The position numbers and the translations under genes were made by a program. A DNA stretch of 64,000 bases from positions 186,001 through 250,000 of the forward strand of contig UQYG01000001.1 in the NCBI GenBank assembly GCA_900545275.1. The letters run 5' to 3'. The notes below the pieces were generated by a model, which worked only from the letters and a program-made list of their open reading frames with translations, was not told the origin of the DNA and searched no databases. Shown in pieces: positions 8,087-17,026 of this stretch (its first letter is position 1; each line of letters opens with the position of its first letter). Source of the stretch: an uncultured Sutterella sp. GTDB taxonomy: Bacteria > Pseudomonadota > Gammaproteobacteria > Burkholderiales > Burkholderiaceae_F.

Positions 8087-8638
8087 TCAGGCGTTTTCTT
8101 CGTCTTCTTCGCGGAAGAGTTCGAGCGGTTCCTCGAGCGCGGCGTGGAGAAAGCGGTAGAGTTCCCGCGCGTTCTTCGGGGGCTTCTGGAGTTCGCGCTC
8201 TTTGCGGGCGCCGCGAACGAGCGTGCGAAGCGCCTGAATGTCGACTTCGGGGTGTTCGTCGATGAACTTCTTCACGGCGTCGTCCCCTTCGATCATTTTG
8301 TCGCGTAGCGTTTCGCAGCGGTGCAGGAGCGCGACGGCGGCGCGGGATTCGCCGGTGGCGCGGTCGATCGCCTCGCGCACGGCCTTGGGATCCATGTGGC
8401 GCATTTTCTTGCCGATCAGCTGCAGCTGACGGCGCTGCGCCCCGAAGGAGCGCATGCGGCGGAATTCGAGAATTTCCGCGAGCACGTCTTCGGGAAGGTG
8501 AATGCGCTTCAATTGATCGTCGCCCAACTTCGTCATTTCGCGTCCGAGCTCCTGCAGCTCGAGCTGTTCGCGCTTGAGCTGCGATTTGGAGGGACCGCGC
8601 TCGATCTCTTCGTCGTCCTCAGTGAAGTCCTGACGCAT
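8087..8638 (-). CDS. darP: Ribosome biogenesis factor DarP (YjgA, DUF615)
   Basis: DarP/YjgA associates with late 50S precursors and helps assembly around the peptidyl-transferase centre. The 183-residue protein is largely helical and charged, with the family's SKSQLKREQLELQELG start, the central FRRMRSFGAQRRQLQLIGK block and the C-terminal NARELYRFLHAAL segment. It is divergent from pmbA and lies 20 bases upstream of the Mog fusion gene on the same strand, so the two are probably co-transcribed. The length is typical (about 180). Confidence 0.9.
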   Translation of the reverse strand: MRQDFTEDDEEIERGPSKSQLKREQLELQELGREMTKLGDDQLKRIHLPEDVLAEILEFRRMRSFGAQRRQLQLIGKKMRHMDPKAVREAIDRATGESRAAVALLHRCETLRDKMIEGDDAVKKFIDEHPEVDIQALRTLVRGARKERELQKPPKNARELYRFLHAALEEPLELFREEDEENA

Positions 8639-8704
8639 AGCCTTGAAATCCTAAATCCTGAAAGAAAACCGTATGATAACGGCTTTCAGACGAGGGAGAT
8701 GCAG

Positions 8705-10063
8705 ATGGCGCAAAGAGAGGCGCACAAGTCCGAACCGAACGAAACCGAGGCCGTTGCGAAGGCTGCGCTCGAGCGTGCGCTCGCGCTCGGAGCCGACGAA
8801 GGCGCGGCCGAAGTAAGCGCCGACCGGGGCTTCAGCGTGACCTATCGAATGGGGGAAGTCGAGGCGCTCGAATACACGCGGGAAAAGGTCCTGTCGATCG
8901 CCGTCTGGAAGGGAAAGCGCCGCGGAAGCACGACGACGTCGGACTTTTCCGAGCGATCCGTCGAGCGTGCGGTGCGCGCGGCGATCGCGATTGCGAGCGT
9001 CGCCGAAGAGGACGAAGCGACGGGGCTCCCCGACGAAGGCGACCTTCAGACGCAATTTCGGGATCTGTCGCTCTGTCACCCTTTTGAGGGAACGCCCGAG
9101 GACGCGATCGCCTATCTTGCGAAGGCCGAAGAGGCGGCCTTGGCCGCGGACCCCTGCGTCGAAAACACGGACGGCGCGGTCTTCACGACCTCTTCGGGGC
9201 GCTTCACGCTTGTGAATTCCCTCGGCTTTTCCGCGGGCTACGACTATTCGCGCCACGACGTCGACTGCGTGGCGGTGGCTGCGAAAGGCGACGACTTCGA
9301 GCAGGACGCCTGGTGGGGACAGGGCCGAAGCGCGGCGGAACTTCCCGACCCCGGAGAACTCGGGCGCCGCGCGGCCGAGCGGGCCGCGGCGAAGCTCGGC
9401 CGCAGGACGATTCCGGGCGGCGCCGTACGCGTGCTCTTTGCGCCCTACGTCGCGACCGAATTTCTCGACATGCTCGAAGACCTTCTCTCGGGGCGGGCCC
9501 TCTATCGAAAGACCTCCTGTCTGCTCGGGCGCGAAGGAACGAGCATTCTCCCCGCTCACGTGTCGGTCCTCGAGGACCCTTACGTTCCGGGCGCGATCGG
9601 CTCGGGCGTCTTTGACGACGAAGGCTGCGCCGGGAGCCGCCGCGCGATCGTGGAGGAGGGCGTTCTTCGGGGAAAATTTCTCTCGAGCTACACCGCGCGC
9701 AAGCTCGGCTGCCGCACGACCGGCAACGCGGGCGGCGCCTACAACCTGATTCTCTCGAGCAGCCGAACGACCCCCGACATGACGGAAAAGGCGATGCTCG
9801 AGCGCCTCGGGACGGGGCTCTACGTCACCGACACGATCGGGCGCGGGCTGAACCCCGTGACGGGAGACTATTCCCGCGGCGTTTCGGGCTTCTGGGTCGA
9901 GAACGGCGTCATCGTCCATCCCGTGGGCGGGATGACCCTGGCCGGAAACCTTCTCGACATGTTCCGAAGCGTCGAGGCGGTGGGGGCGGAGGTGTACGAC
10001 AACGGGGCGAGGCGTTCCGGTTCGATTCTCCTCGGACCCGTGCAATTGTCGGGCGAATCCTGA
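8705..10063 (+). CDS. pmbA: Metalloprotease-like protein PmbA (TldE)
   Basis: PmbA/TldE forms a complex with TldD that degrades unfolded peptides and matures some ribosomally made peptides. I choose the ATG at 8705 because GAGGGAG lies 6 bases upstream; the alternative ATG at 8699 has no spacing to it. The resulting 452 residues equal the family's usual length. The C-terminal TldD/PmbA domain shows NPVTGDYSRGVSGFWVENG and HPVGGMTLAGNLLDM. PmbA normally lacks the HExxxH zinc motif of TldD, and none is seen here. TldD is not in the window. A TATGAT -10-like hexamer at 8672-8677 lies upstream, without a clear -35. Confidence 0.93.
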   Translation: MAQREAHKSEPNETEAVAKAALERALALGADEGAAEVSADRGFSVTYRMGEVEALEYTREKVLSIAVWKGKRRGSTTTSDFSERSVERAVRAAIAIASVAEEDEATGLPDEGDLQTQFRDLSLCHPFEGTPEDAIAYLAKAEEAALAADPCVENTDGAVFTTSSGRFTLVNSLGFSAGYDYSRHDVDCVAVAAKGDDFEQDAWWGQGRSAAELPDPGELGRRAAERAAAKLGRRTIPGGAVRVLFAPYVATEFLDMLEDLLSGRALYRKTSCLLGREGTSILPAHVSVLEDPYVPGAIGSGVFDDEGCAGSRRAIVEEGVLRGKFLSSYTARKLGCRTTGNAGGAYNLILSSSRTTPDMTEKAMLERLGTGLYVTDTIGRGLNPVTGDYSRGVSGFWVENGVIVHPVGGMTLAGNLLDMFRSVEAVGAEVYDNGARRSGSILLGPVQLSGES

Positions 10064-10124
10064 GAGCCTTTGGGCGCGATCCGCTACAATACGTCCTTTT
10101 CTTTTCATCCTGGCCGGTCAAGCC

Positions 10125-11171
10125 ATGCGAGAACAATACCTATCCGACTTTGATTTCGAGCTCCCGCAGGAGCTCATCGCTCAATATCCTCTGGAAAACC
10201 GGACGGCTTCTCGTCTTCTGCACGTCACTCGCGACGTGATGGAGGACGGCACTTTCACCGACATCGAAAAGTTTCTGCGCCCGGGCGACCTGCTCATCGC
10301 CAACAACACGCGCGTCATCAAGGCGCGCCTTTTGGGCAAGAAGGAAACGGGCGGGGCCGTCGAAGCGCTGATCGAGCGCGTTACCGACGAAACCCATGCG
10401 ATCTCGATGCTTCGCGCGAGCAAGTCGCCCAAGCCCGGGACGAAGCTCTTTTTCGGCAACGCCGTCGTGACGGTGGAGGGCCGCGAAGGACAGTTCTTCG
10501 AACTCGCCTTTGAACGTCCCGTCCTCGACGTCCTCGACGAAGAGGGCCACGTGCCGCTTCCGCCCTACATCGAGCACGAAGACAGCCAAAACGACGAAAC
10601 CCGTTATCAGACGGTGTACGCCCGGTACCCGGGCGCCGTGGCGGCGCCGACGGCGGGGCTGCACTTCACGGAAGAACTCCTCTCCCGCCTTAAGGAAAAG
10701 GGCGTCGAAATCGCCTACGTAACGCTTCACGTCGGGGCGGGGACCTTCCAGCCCGTGCGCGTCGAAAAGCTTTCGGAACACCACATGCACTCCGAGTGGT
10801 ACCGCATGCCCGAAGACGTGGCCGAGGCGATCAACCGCACGAAGGCCGAAGGCCGCCGCGTCGTCGCGGTCGGCACGACGTCGCTTCGCACCCTCGAGAG
10901 CGCGGCGGACCGTCCGGGTCACGTGGAAGCGGGGGCGCGCGACACGGCGCTCTTCATTACGCCCGGCTACGAATTCAAGATCGTCGACGCGCTCGTGACG
11001 AACTTCCATCTGCCCAAGTCGACGCTTCTGATGCTCGTTTCGGCCCTCGTCGGCCGCAAGCGCATTCTCGAAGCCTACCGTCACGCCGTGGAGAGCAAGT
11101 ACCGCTTCTTCAGCTACGGCGACGCGTGCTTCCTCGAGCGCGATCCCGAGGCCGCCAAGGCCGTCGACTAA
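10125..11171 (+). CDS. queA: S-adenosylmethionine:tRNA ribosyltransferase-isomerase
   Basis: QueA transfers and rearranges the ribose of S-adenosylmethionine onto preQ1-modified tRNA to form epoxyqueuosine. The 348-residue protein begins with the typical YLSDFDFELPQELIAQYP, followed by RTASRLLHV, LLIANNTRVIKARL, APTAGLHFT and THLHVGAGTFQPV-type motifs (here YVTLHVGAGTFQPV). It is followed after 27 bases by tgt, the preceding step of queuosine synthesis. A TACAAT hexamer at 10085-10090 could be its -10, but no good -35 is seen. Confidence 0.96.
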   Translation: MREQYLSDFDFELPQELIAQYPLENRTASRLLHVTRDVMEDGTFTDIEKFLRPGDLLIANNTRVIKARLLGKKETGGAVEALIERVTDETHAISMLRASKSPKPGTKLFFGNAVVTVEGREGQFFELAFERPVLDVLDEEGHVPLPPYIEHEDSQNDETRYQTVYARYPGAVAAPTAGLHFTEELLSRLKEKGVEIAYVTLHVGAGTFQPVRVEKLSEHHMHSEWYRMPEDVAEAINRTKAEGRRVVAVGTTSLRTLESAADRPGHVEAGARDTALFITPGYEFKIVDALVTNFHLPKSTLLMLVSALVGRKRILEAYRHAVESKYRFFSYGDACFLERDPEAAKAVD

Positions 11172-11198
11172 CGCATCGATCAACGCAAGGAATCGACC

Positions 11199-12332
11199 AT
11201 GTCCTTTTCTTTTTCCGTCAAAACGACGAGCGGGCGTGCCCGCCGCGGCACGCTGACGCTCAATCACGGCACGATCGAAACCCCGATCTTCATGCCGGTC
11301 GGCACCTACGGCTCCGTCAAGGCGATGGCTCCGAACGAGCTCGTCGAGATCGGCTCGCAGATCATCCTCGGCAACACCTTCCACCTGTGGCTGCGCCCGG
11401 GGCTCGACGTGATCGGCGCGCACGGGGGGCTGCACGACTTCATGCAGTGGCATAAGCCCATCTTGACCGACTCGGGCGGCTTTCAGGTCTTCAGCCTCGG
11501 GGAACTGCGCAAGATCACCGAAGAAGGCGTGAAGTTCAGCAACCCCATCAACGGGGCGAAGCTCTTTTTGACGCCGGAAATCTCGATGCAGATTCAGCGC
11601 GTCCTCAATTCCGACGTGACGATGGTCTTGGACGAGTGCACGCCCTACAGAATCGGCGAGCGACCCGCCACCGAAGCCGAAGCGGCCGCGTCGATGCGCA
11701 TGAGCCTTCGCTGGGCGAAGCGCTCGAAGGACGAATTCGAACGTCTGGAAAATCCCAACACGCTCTTCGGGATCGTGCAGGGCGGCATGTTCGAGCACCT
11801 GCGCGAAGAGTCGCTTGCGGGGCTCAAGGACATCGGCTTTCACGGCTACGCCGTGGGCGGCCTCTCCGTGGGGGAACCCAAGGAGGAGATGCTGCGCATC
11901 ATGGATGCGATCGTGCACAAGCTCCCCGAGGACCGTCCGCGCTACCTGATGGGCGTGGGCACGCCCGAAGATCTCGTTGCGGGCGTCTCGAACGGGATCG
12001 ACATGTTCGACTGCGTCATGCCCACGCGCAATGCGCGCAACGGGTGGCTCTTTACGCGTTTCGGCGACGTGAAGATCAAGAACAGCCGCTACAAGAACGA
12101 TCTGCGTCCCTTGGATCCGACCTGTAGCTGCTACACCTGCCGCAACTTCACGCGCGCGTATCTGCATCACCTCCACAAGGTGGGCGAGATCCTCGGCGCG
12201 CGGCTCAACACGATCCACAACCTCTCCTACTATCTGAATTTGATGCAGGAGATGCGCGACGCCCTCGAAGCGGGGACGTTCGAAGCGTGGAAGGCGCAGT
12301 TTGCGGCCGATCGGGCCCGCGGCATCGAATAA
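11199..12332 (+). CDS. tgt: tRNA-guanine transglycosylase
   Basis: Tgt replaces G34 with preQ1 in GUN-anticodon tRNAs. The 377 residues contain TPIFMPVGTYGSVK, the catalytic-aspartate motif LTDSGGFQVFSL, the second aspartate region FDCVMPTRNARNG and the C-terminal zinc site CSCYTCRNFTRAYLHHL. The length is as expected. An AAGGAA ribosome site precedes the ATG. It lies between queA and yajC, the standard order queA-tgt-yajC-secD-secF in proteobacteria. Confidence 0.97.
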   Translation: MSFSFSVKTTSGRARRGTLTLNHGTIETPIFMPVGTYGSVKAMAPNELVEIGSQIILGNTFHLWLRPGLDVIGAHGGLHDFMQWHKPILTDSGGFQVFSLGELRKITEEGVKFSNPINGAKLFLTPEISMQIQRVLNSDVTMVLDECTPYRIGERPATEAEAAASMRMSLRWAKRSKDEFERLENPNTLFGIVQGGMFEHLREESLAGLKDIGFHGYAVGGLSVGEPKEEMLRIMDAIVHKLPEDRPRYLMGVGTPEDLVAGVSNGIDMFDCVMPTRNARNGWLFTRFGDVKIKNSRYKNDLRPLDPTCSCYTCRNFTRAYLHHLHKVGEILGARLNTIHNLSYYLNLMQEMRDALEAGTFEAWKAQFAADRARGIE

Positions 12333-12348
12333 CGCGCGGCATTTTAAG

Positions 12349-12376
12349 TTTGCGTGAAGACGTTCGCTCGTATAAT
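12349..12376 (+). promoter_or_regulatory. Promoter for yajC-secD-secF
   Basis: A perfect -10 TATAAT (12371-12376) has a weak -35 TTTGCG (12349-12354) 16 bases upstream, immediately after the tgt stop. Transcription would start near 12383. The leader that follows contains a CCCGCC/GGCGGG hairpin, and a T8 run lies nine bases further on, so a weak attenuator is possible. Confidence 0.6.
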
Positions 12377-12450
12377 GAAGCGCACGTCTCTCGCCCGCCT
12401 CCCCCGGGCGGCGGGTGAAACAAGTTTTTTTTACAGAGTGGAGTTCTCCC

Positions 12451-12789
12451 ATGTGGTTTATTGACAACGCCTACGCGGCCGAAGCCGCTCCGGGCGGTAT
12501 GGAAGGTTTCCTGGTTCAGGTCGTTCCCCTTCTCCTCATCTTTGCGCTCTTCTGGTTCTTCCTGATTCGTCCGCAGCAGAAGCGTCAGAAGGAGCACATG
12601 CAGATGTGCGAAGCGCTCACGAAGGGTGACGAAGTCATGACGATCGGCGGTCTCGCCGGCCGCATCGAAGCCGTTCAGGAGCAGACCGTGACGCTCACGA
12701 TCGCGACGGTCGACGGCAAGTCCGTGAGCGTTCGCATGCAGCGCGCCGCGGTGCAGTCGGTCCTTCCGAAGGGCACGCTCAAGTTCTAA
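12451..12789 (+). CDS. yajC: Preprotein translocase accessory subunit YajC
   Basis: YajC is a small inner-membrane partner of SecDF-YidC. I use the ATG at 12451 (MWFIDNAYAAEAAPGG), which has GTGGAG at good spacing; a start at 12415 would add an unlikely extension. The 112-residue protein has one membrane segment (VQVVPLLLIFALFWFFLI) followed by the family motif RPQQKRQKEHMQM and the GDEVMTIGGLAGRIEAV block. It is first in the yajC-secD-secF unit with its own promoter. Confidence 0.95.
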   Translation: MWFIDNAYAAEAAPGGMEGFLVQVVPLLLIFALFWFFLIRPQQKRQKEHMQMCEALTKGDEVMTIGGLAGRIEAVQEQTVTLTIATVDGKSVSVRMQRAAVQSVLPKGTLKF

Positions 12790-12809
12790 GCCCCGCGAAA
12801 GCGATTCGA

Positions 12810-12850
12810 GAAAGGCGTTGAAGGTCGAGAATCGGCCTTCGGCGCCTTTC
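12810..12850 (+). other. Long hairpin between yajC and secD
   Basis: Arms GAAAGGCGTTGAAGG (12810-12824) and CCTTCGGCGCCTTTC (12836-12850) form a 15-bp stem with two G-U pairs and an 11-base loop. No U-tract follows, so it is not a standard terminator. It may protect the yajC message or mark a processing site. Confidence 0.6.
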
Positions 12851-12864
12851 GGCGATTCAAACGG

Positions 12865-12886
12865 TCGAACTTCGCGTTCGATTTTT
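12865..12886 (+). terminator. Terminator-like hairpin upstream of secD
   Basis: TCGAAC/GTTCGA with loop TTCGC is followed directly by TTTTT. The 6-bp stem is short, so it is probably a partial terminator that would lower secD-secF expression relative to yajC. Confidence 0.45.
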
Positions 12887-12936
12887 ACCCGTTAGGTCAC
12901 GTCCGGGGCGCATCGCTTCGCGTGACGGAGACAAGC

Positions 12937-14823
12937 ATGAACCGATATCCTCTGTGGAAATACCTGGTCATCGTCGTCGCTCTCCTCATCGGTCTCGTCT
13001 ACACGCTGCCGAACTTCTACGGAGAGTCTCCCGCGGTGCAGGTTTCCTCGGGCAAGGCCACGGTCAAGGTGACGGAAGACACGCTCCAGCGCGTCGAGAC
13101 GTTGCTTGCCGAGGCGAAGATCCAGCCCAACGGCGTCTTTTTCGAGCAGGGCGCTCAGCAGAATTCCATCCGCGTGCGCTTCGAGCCGACGGAAGCCGAA
13201 AAGCAGCTGCAGGCGCGCGAAGTGATTGAAAAGGCGCTGAATCCCAATCCTGCGGATCCCTCCTACATCGTGGCGTTGAACCTCGTTCCGAACACGCCCG
13301 AGTGGCTCCTTTCGATCAACGCCCTCCCGATGTATCTGGGCCTTGACCTGCGCGGCGGCGTGCACTTCCTTTTGCAGGTCGACATGCACGCGGCGATTGA
13401 AAAGCGCGGCGACGCGATCGCGACCGATCTGCGCACGCAGCTTCGCGACAAGCGCATTCGCCACACCGGCATTTCCCGCAGCGGCAACGACATTACGATC
13501 AACTTCGCTTCCGAAGAGGAACGCGCCCGCGCGAACGACCTCCTGCGCAACACGCAGCCCGATCTGACGCTCACGCTTCCCGAAGCCACGGCGAAGCCCT
13601 ACGTGATCCGCGCGTCGCTCACGCAGAAGGCCCTTCAGAACATTCAGGAATACGCCCTCAAGCAGAACATCTCGACGCTGCACAACCGAATCAACGAATT
13701 GGGCGTTGCGGAACCCGTGATCGCCCAGCAGGGCGCCGACCGCATCGTCGTGCAGCTCCCGGGCGTGCAGGATACGGCCAAGGCCAAGGACATTCTCGGC
13801 CGTACGGCAACGCTCGAAGTGCGTCTCGTCGACGACAGTCCCGAAGCGCTCGCGCAGCTCGCCCAGGGGAACGTGCCCTTCGGCGACGAACTCTTCAAGG
13901 AACGCGACGGCCGTCCGATTCTCGTGAAGCGCCGCGTCATTCTGACGGGCGAAAACCTCAACGACGCGCAGCCGGGCTTTGACGGTCAGACGCAGGAACC
14001 GACCGTGAACCTCGAGCTCGACAATCGCGGCGCCCGCATCTTCCAGGACGTCACGCGTGAAAACGTCGGCAAGCGCATGGCCATCATCCTCTTTGAAAAG
14101 GGGAAGGGCGAAGTCGTGACGGCGCCGGTCATCCGTCAGGAAATCGGGGGCGGGCGCGTGCAGATTTCGGGCCAGATGACGACCGTCGAAGCCACCGACA
14201 CGGCGCTCGTGCTGCGTGCCGGTTCACTTGCCGCCCCGATGGAAATCGTCGAGGAACGCCTGATCGGGCCGAGTCTCGGTGAGGCCAACATTGAGGCGGG
14301 CTTCCGCTCGACCTTGTACGGCTTCATCATCATCGCGATCTTCATGGCGGTCTACTACCAGGTCTTCGGGATCGTGTCGGGCATCTCGCTTTTGTGCAAC
14401 GTGATGATGCTCGTCGCCCTTCTTTCGATGCTGCAGGCAACCTTGACGCTGCCGGGGATCGCCGCCATCGCGCTCACGCTCGGCATGGCCGTCGACTCGA
14501 ACGTGCTCATCAACGAACGCGTGCGTGAAGAACTGCGCGAGGGACGTACGCCGCAGGTGGCGATCTCGGAAGGGTATGAGCGCGCCTTCTCGACGATTTT
14601 GGACTCGAACATCACGAGCCTGATCGCCGGCATTGCGCTTCTCATCTTCGGTTCGGGTCCGGTGCGCGGCTTCGCCGTGGTGCACTGTCTCGGGATTCTG
14701 ACCTCGATCTTTACCTCGGTCGTCGTCTCGCGTTCGATGATCAACCTCATCTACGGCCGTCAGAAGAAGCTCGCGCGTCTGCACGTGGGCATGATCTGGC
14801 GTCCCAACAAAGAAGCGAAGTGA
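12937..14823 (+). CDS. secD: Protein translocase subunit SecD
   Basis: SecD with SecF uses the proton gradient to pull preproteins out of the Sec channel. The ATG at 12937 (MNRYPLWKYLVIVV) has GGAG six bases upstream; a GTG at 12922 is a poorer alternative. The 628-residue protein has an N-terminal membrane segment, the large periplasmic part with LGLDLRGGVHFLLQVD, and the C-terminal five-helix RND domain with LAAPMEIVEERLIGPSLG, ALTLGMAVDSNVLINERVREEL and the ITSLIAGIALLIFGSGPVRGFA-type end. The essential Asp of the RND motif is present. It is followed after 11 bases by secF. Confidence 0.97.
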   Translation: MNRYPLWKYLVIVVALLIGLVYTLPNFYGESPAVQVSSGKATVKVTEDTLQRVETLLAEAKIQPNGVFFEQGAQQNSIRVRFEPTEAEKQLQAREVIEKALNPNPADPSYIVALNLVPNTPEWLLSINALPMYLGLDLRGGVHFLLQVDMHAAIEKRGDAIATDLRTQLRDKRIRHTGISRSGNDITINFASEEERARANDLLRNTQPDLTLTLPEATAKPYVIRASLTQKALQNIQEYALKQNISTLHNRINELGVAEPVIAQQGADRIVVQLPGVQDTAKAKDILGRTATLEVRLVDDSPEALAQLAQGNVPFGDELFKERDGRPILVKRRVILTGENLNDAQPGFDGQTQEPTVNLELDNRGARIFQDVTRENVGKRMAIILFEKGKGEVVTAPVIRQEIGGGRVQISGQMTTVEATDTALVLRAGSLAAPMEIVEERLIGPSLGEANIEAGFRSTLYGFIIIAIFMAVYYQVFGIVSGISLLCNVMMLVALLSMLQATLTLPGIAAIALTLGMAVDSNVLINERVREELREGRTPQVAISEGYERAFSTILDSNITSLIAGIALLIFGSGPVRGFAVVHCLGILTSIFTSVVVSRSMINLIYGRQKKLARLHVGMIWRPNKEAK

Positions 14824-14834
14824 GGAGCTGAAGA

Positions 14835-15767
14835 ATGGAGTTTTTCCGCATTCATAAGACGATCCCGTTTCTGAAGTATCGTCACATTCTGAACGGCATC
14901 TCGCTTGTGAGCTTCCTGATCGCCGTCTACTGGATCTTCACTCACGGTCTCGCCTTCTCGATCGAGTTCACGGGCGGCACGCAGATGGAAGTGAACTTCC
15001 CGCAGGCCGCGAACACCGAACAGATCCGAACGGACCTGAAGGAAATCTCGAACGAAGTGCTCGTGCAGAATTTCGGCACGGCCCGCGACGTGGTGATCCG
15101 CGTCCCGAACAAGGAAGGCGTCACGTCGGGTGAAATCGCCGCGAGCGTCATGAAGGTGCTCGAAGCGAAGAATCCCGGAGTGGAGCTTCGCCGCACCGAA
15201 TTCGTGGGCCCGCAGGTGGGCGACGAACTCGCCCGCGACGGCGGCACGGCGCTTGCGCTCGTGGTGCTCGGCATCGTGATCTACCTTGCCTTCCGATTCG
15301 AGTGGAAGTTCTCGATCGCGGCCATCATCGCCAACCTCCACGACATCGTGATCGTCGTGGGGATCTTCTCGGTGATGCAGTGGGAATTTTCGCTTCCGGT
15401 GCTCGCCGCCGTGCTTGCGGTCTTGGGGTACTCCGTGAACGAATCGGTTATTATTTTCGACCGCGTTCGCGAACACTTCCGCAAGATGCGCAAGGCCGAC
15501 ACGATGGAAATCATCGACTCGGCCATTACGGCGACGATCTCGCGTACGGTGATCACGCACTCGTCGACGCTCTGCATGACGCTCTCGATGTTCTTCTTCG
15601 GGGGCCCGGCCCTGCACTACTTCGCCCTGGCGCTCACGATCGGCATTCTGTTGGGTGTTTACTCCTCCGTCTTTGTGGCGGCGGCTATCGCCTTCTACCT
15701 CAACGTCAAGCGTGAGGACCTCGTGAAGGTCGTCAAGAAGGAAGAGCTCGACGAAATGGTGCCGTAA
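14835..15767 (+). CDS. secF: Protein translocase subunit SecF
   Basis: SecF is the partner of SecD in the inner membrane. The 310 residues show a first membrane helix, FSIEFTGGTQMEVNF (the SecF signature) and the RND-type helices with VLGYSVNESVIIFDRVREHFRK and the terminal FFFGGPALHYFALALTIGI helix. The length agrees with the family. A strong hairpin follows the stop. Beyond it, base composition changes abruptly to AT-rich. Confidence 0.97.
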   Translation: MEFFRIHKTIPFLKYRHILNGISLVSFLIAVYWIFTHGLAFSIEFTGGTQMEVNFPQAANTEQIRTDLKEISNEVLVQNFGTARDVVIRVPNKEGVTSGEIAASVMKVLEAKNPGVELRRTEFVGPQVGDELARDGGTALALVVLGIVIYLAFRFEWKFSIAAIIANLHDIVIVVGIFSVMQWEFSLPVLAAVLAVLGYSVNESVIIFDRVREHFRKMRKADTMEIIDSAITATISRTVITHSSTLCMTLSMFFFGGPALHYFALALTIGILLGVYSSVFVAAAIAFYLNVKREDLVKVVKKEELDEMVP

Positions 15768-15788
15768 GGCCAAGCGACTCTCCGTCAA

Positions 15789-15829
15789 AACGAACCCCGC
15801 TCTTTCCTTTGTGAAAGGCGGGGTTCGTT
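15789..15829 (+). terminator. Terminator hairpin after secF
   Basis: Arms CGAACCCCGC (15791-15800) and GCGGGGTTCG (15818-15827), extended by A-T pairs and an inner CTTTC/GAAAG, make a very stable hairpin. The following T-run is weak on the plus strand (TTGCATT). It also marks the left boundary of the AT-rich island. Confidence 0.75.
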
Positions 15830-15932
15830 GCATTAAGGATTTGGATTTTTGGGGAATAGATGCTGTCTTTTGGAGGAATGTGCGAGCTGAATGAGTACGT
15901 ATCCCAAATTTGTAGAGTCTGTTGTTTCGATT

Positions 15933-15961
15933 TTGACGTTTTCGAGAATTGATGCTAGATT
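15933..15961 (+). promoter_or_regulatory. Candidate promoter of the DUF4393 gene
   Basis: TTGACG (15933-15938) and TAGATT (15956-15961) are separated by exactly 17 bases. The predicted start near 15968 leaves a leader of about 110 bases before the ATG at 16077. Confidence 0.5.
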
Positions 15962-16076
15962 GATTCTTGGTAGGGTAGAATATCTTATGTTGGGTGTTCT
16001 AAGATATGATTGAATAATAGACAACAGGGTGGACTTACAATTGATTATGTTGTATTTAGGTGAAAGGGAGGTTTCT

Positions 16077-16835
16077 ATGCCCGATAGCGTGAAAAATAAA
16101 GTTTATGATGATGCGGTTCAGCCGTTTATGGTATGGATGGGGAAAATGATTGGTGCCTGGGGACATGCAATGTATGCCCGTTGGGGGCTTCCTTCTGAAA
16201 AGTGGGCACAACAAAAAGAAGAGCAAGTGGCAAAGCTTTCGGAACAGATTAAGGCGAGAATTTCTACTATCCCGGAAGATCAAAGGATTGAACCATCATA
16301 CGGTACAGTTCAAGCTATTTTTGAAGGTCTCGATTCTTGTCTTGATGAGGAGGATCTGCAAGCAGGGTTTGTAAATCTTTTGGGGGCTGCAATGGACTCA
16401 AGAACCGCCACGAGTTTTCTTAAATGCCATGCTAATACGTTGAGTCAGTTGTGTCCAGATGAGGCGAAAATTCTTAATGCGCTATGTGCGGAAAAAGATC
16501 AGGCTTTTATTGATGTTAGATCTTGTGAGAAAGGCGGGAAGGGGTGGATTGTATATCGCCGATGCGTAACGAATATTGATGTTTTATCGCAGTGCGAGTT
16601 TCCTGATGATATTCCTTCTTATTTGGTTCATTTGGAGACTCTTGGGCTTTTACGGATTGATAGTACGAATTGGTTTGTTGATGAAAGAGTGTATGCTTTG
16701 TTGGAGCAAAGAGTTTTGAGTGATAAAAAGAGTATTGAGGATTCCGGGAGAGAATATAAAATTGGGAAGGGTATTATTTATATGACTCCTCTAGGAGAAG
16801 ATTTTACGAGATCTTGCGGTCTTTCAAAAACCTAG
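16077..16835 (+). CDS. DUF4393 (Abi-alpha-like) protein
   Basis: The 252-residue protein matches, by eye, the DUF4393/Abi-alpha family, whose founders were linked to abortive phage infection. Visible features are an N-terminal helix with DAVQPFMVWMGKMIGAWGHA, a YARWG motif followed by a long charged helix, and the central LQAGFVNLLGAAMDSRTA followed by LCPDEAKILNAL. The C-terminal half appears to be a winged-helix-like region ending in YMTPLGEDFTRSCG. The start is ATG 16077, chosen because AAAGGGAGG lies 5 bases upstream; earlier in-frame starts at 16029 and 16047 lack this. Composition is AT-rich, so recent acquisition is likely. A defence role is only an inference from the family name; no partner gene is present. 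Confidence 0.75.
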   Translation: MPDSVKNKVYDDAVQPFMVWMGKMIGAWGHAMYARWGLPSEKWAQQKEEQVAKLSEQIKARISTIPEDQRIEPSYGTVQAIFEGLDSCLDEEDLQAGFVNLLGAAMDSRTATSFLKCHANTLSQLCPDEAKILNALCAEKDQAFIDVRSCEKGGKGWIVYRRCVTNIDVLSQCEFPDDIPSYLVHLETLGLLRIDSTNWFVDERVYALLEQRVLSDKKSIEDSGREYKIGKGIIYMTPLGEDFTRSCGLSKT

Positions 16836-17026
16836 TTTCCCTGTACTAAGACTCCCTCTAGGGTGATCACAGGCTAGGATGACTCTGGACAGTTGACGGG
16901 AGGGGTATCGGTGGAGTATCGAAGGATGGTAGAGGCAACGTTGCAGAAATACGTTCCCCCATAATACTCAGGTAAACTTACTGCCAAATCTTCGATTGTC
17001 CAAAGCAATAGTCAGCGGTAAAAGCC

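Noticed and set aside
15833..16024. A 63-codon minus-strand frame in the leader of the DUF4393 gene
   Set aside because: It has no recognisable domain or ribosome site and lies opposite the promoter and leader; AT-rich DNA readily gives such frames.
16836..17026. Attachment sites or insertion-sequence ends at the right side of the island
   Set aside because: I searched by eye for terminal inverted repeats and direct repeats matching the left boundary and found none convincing.
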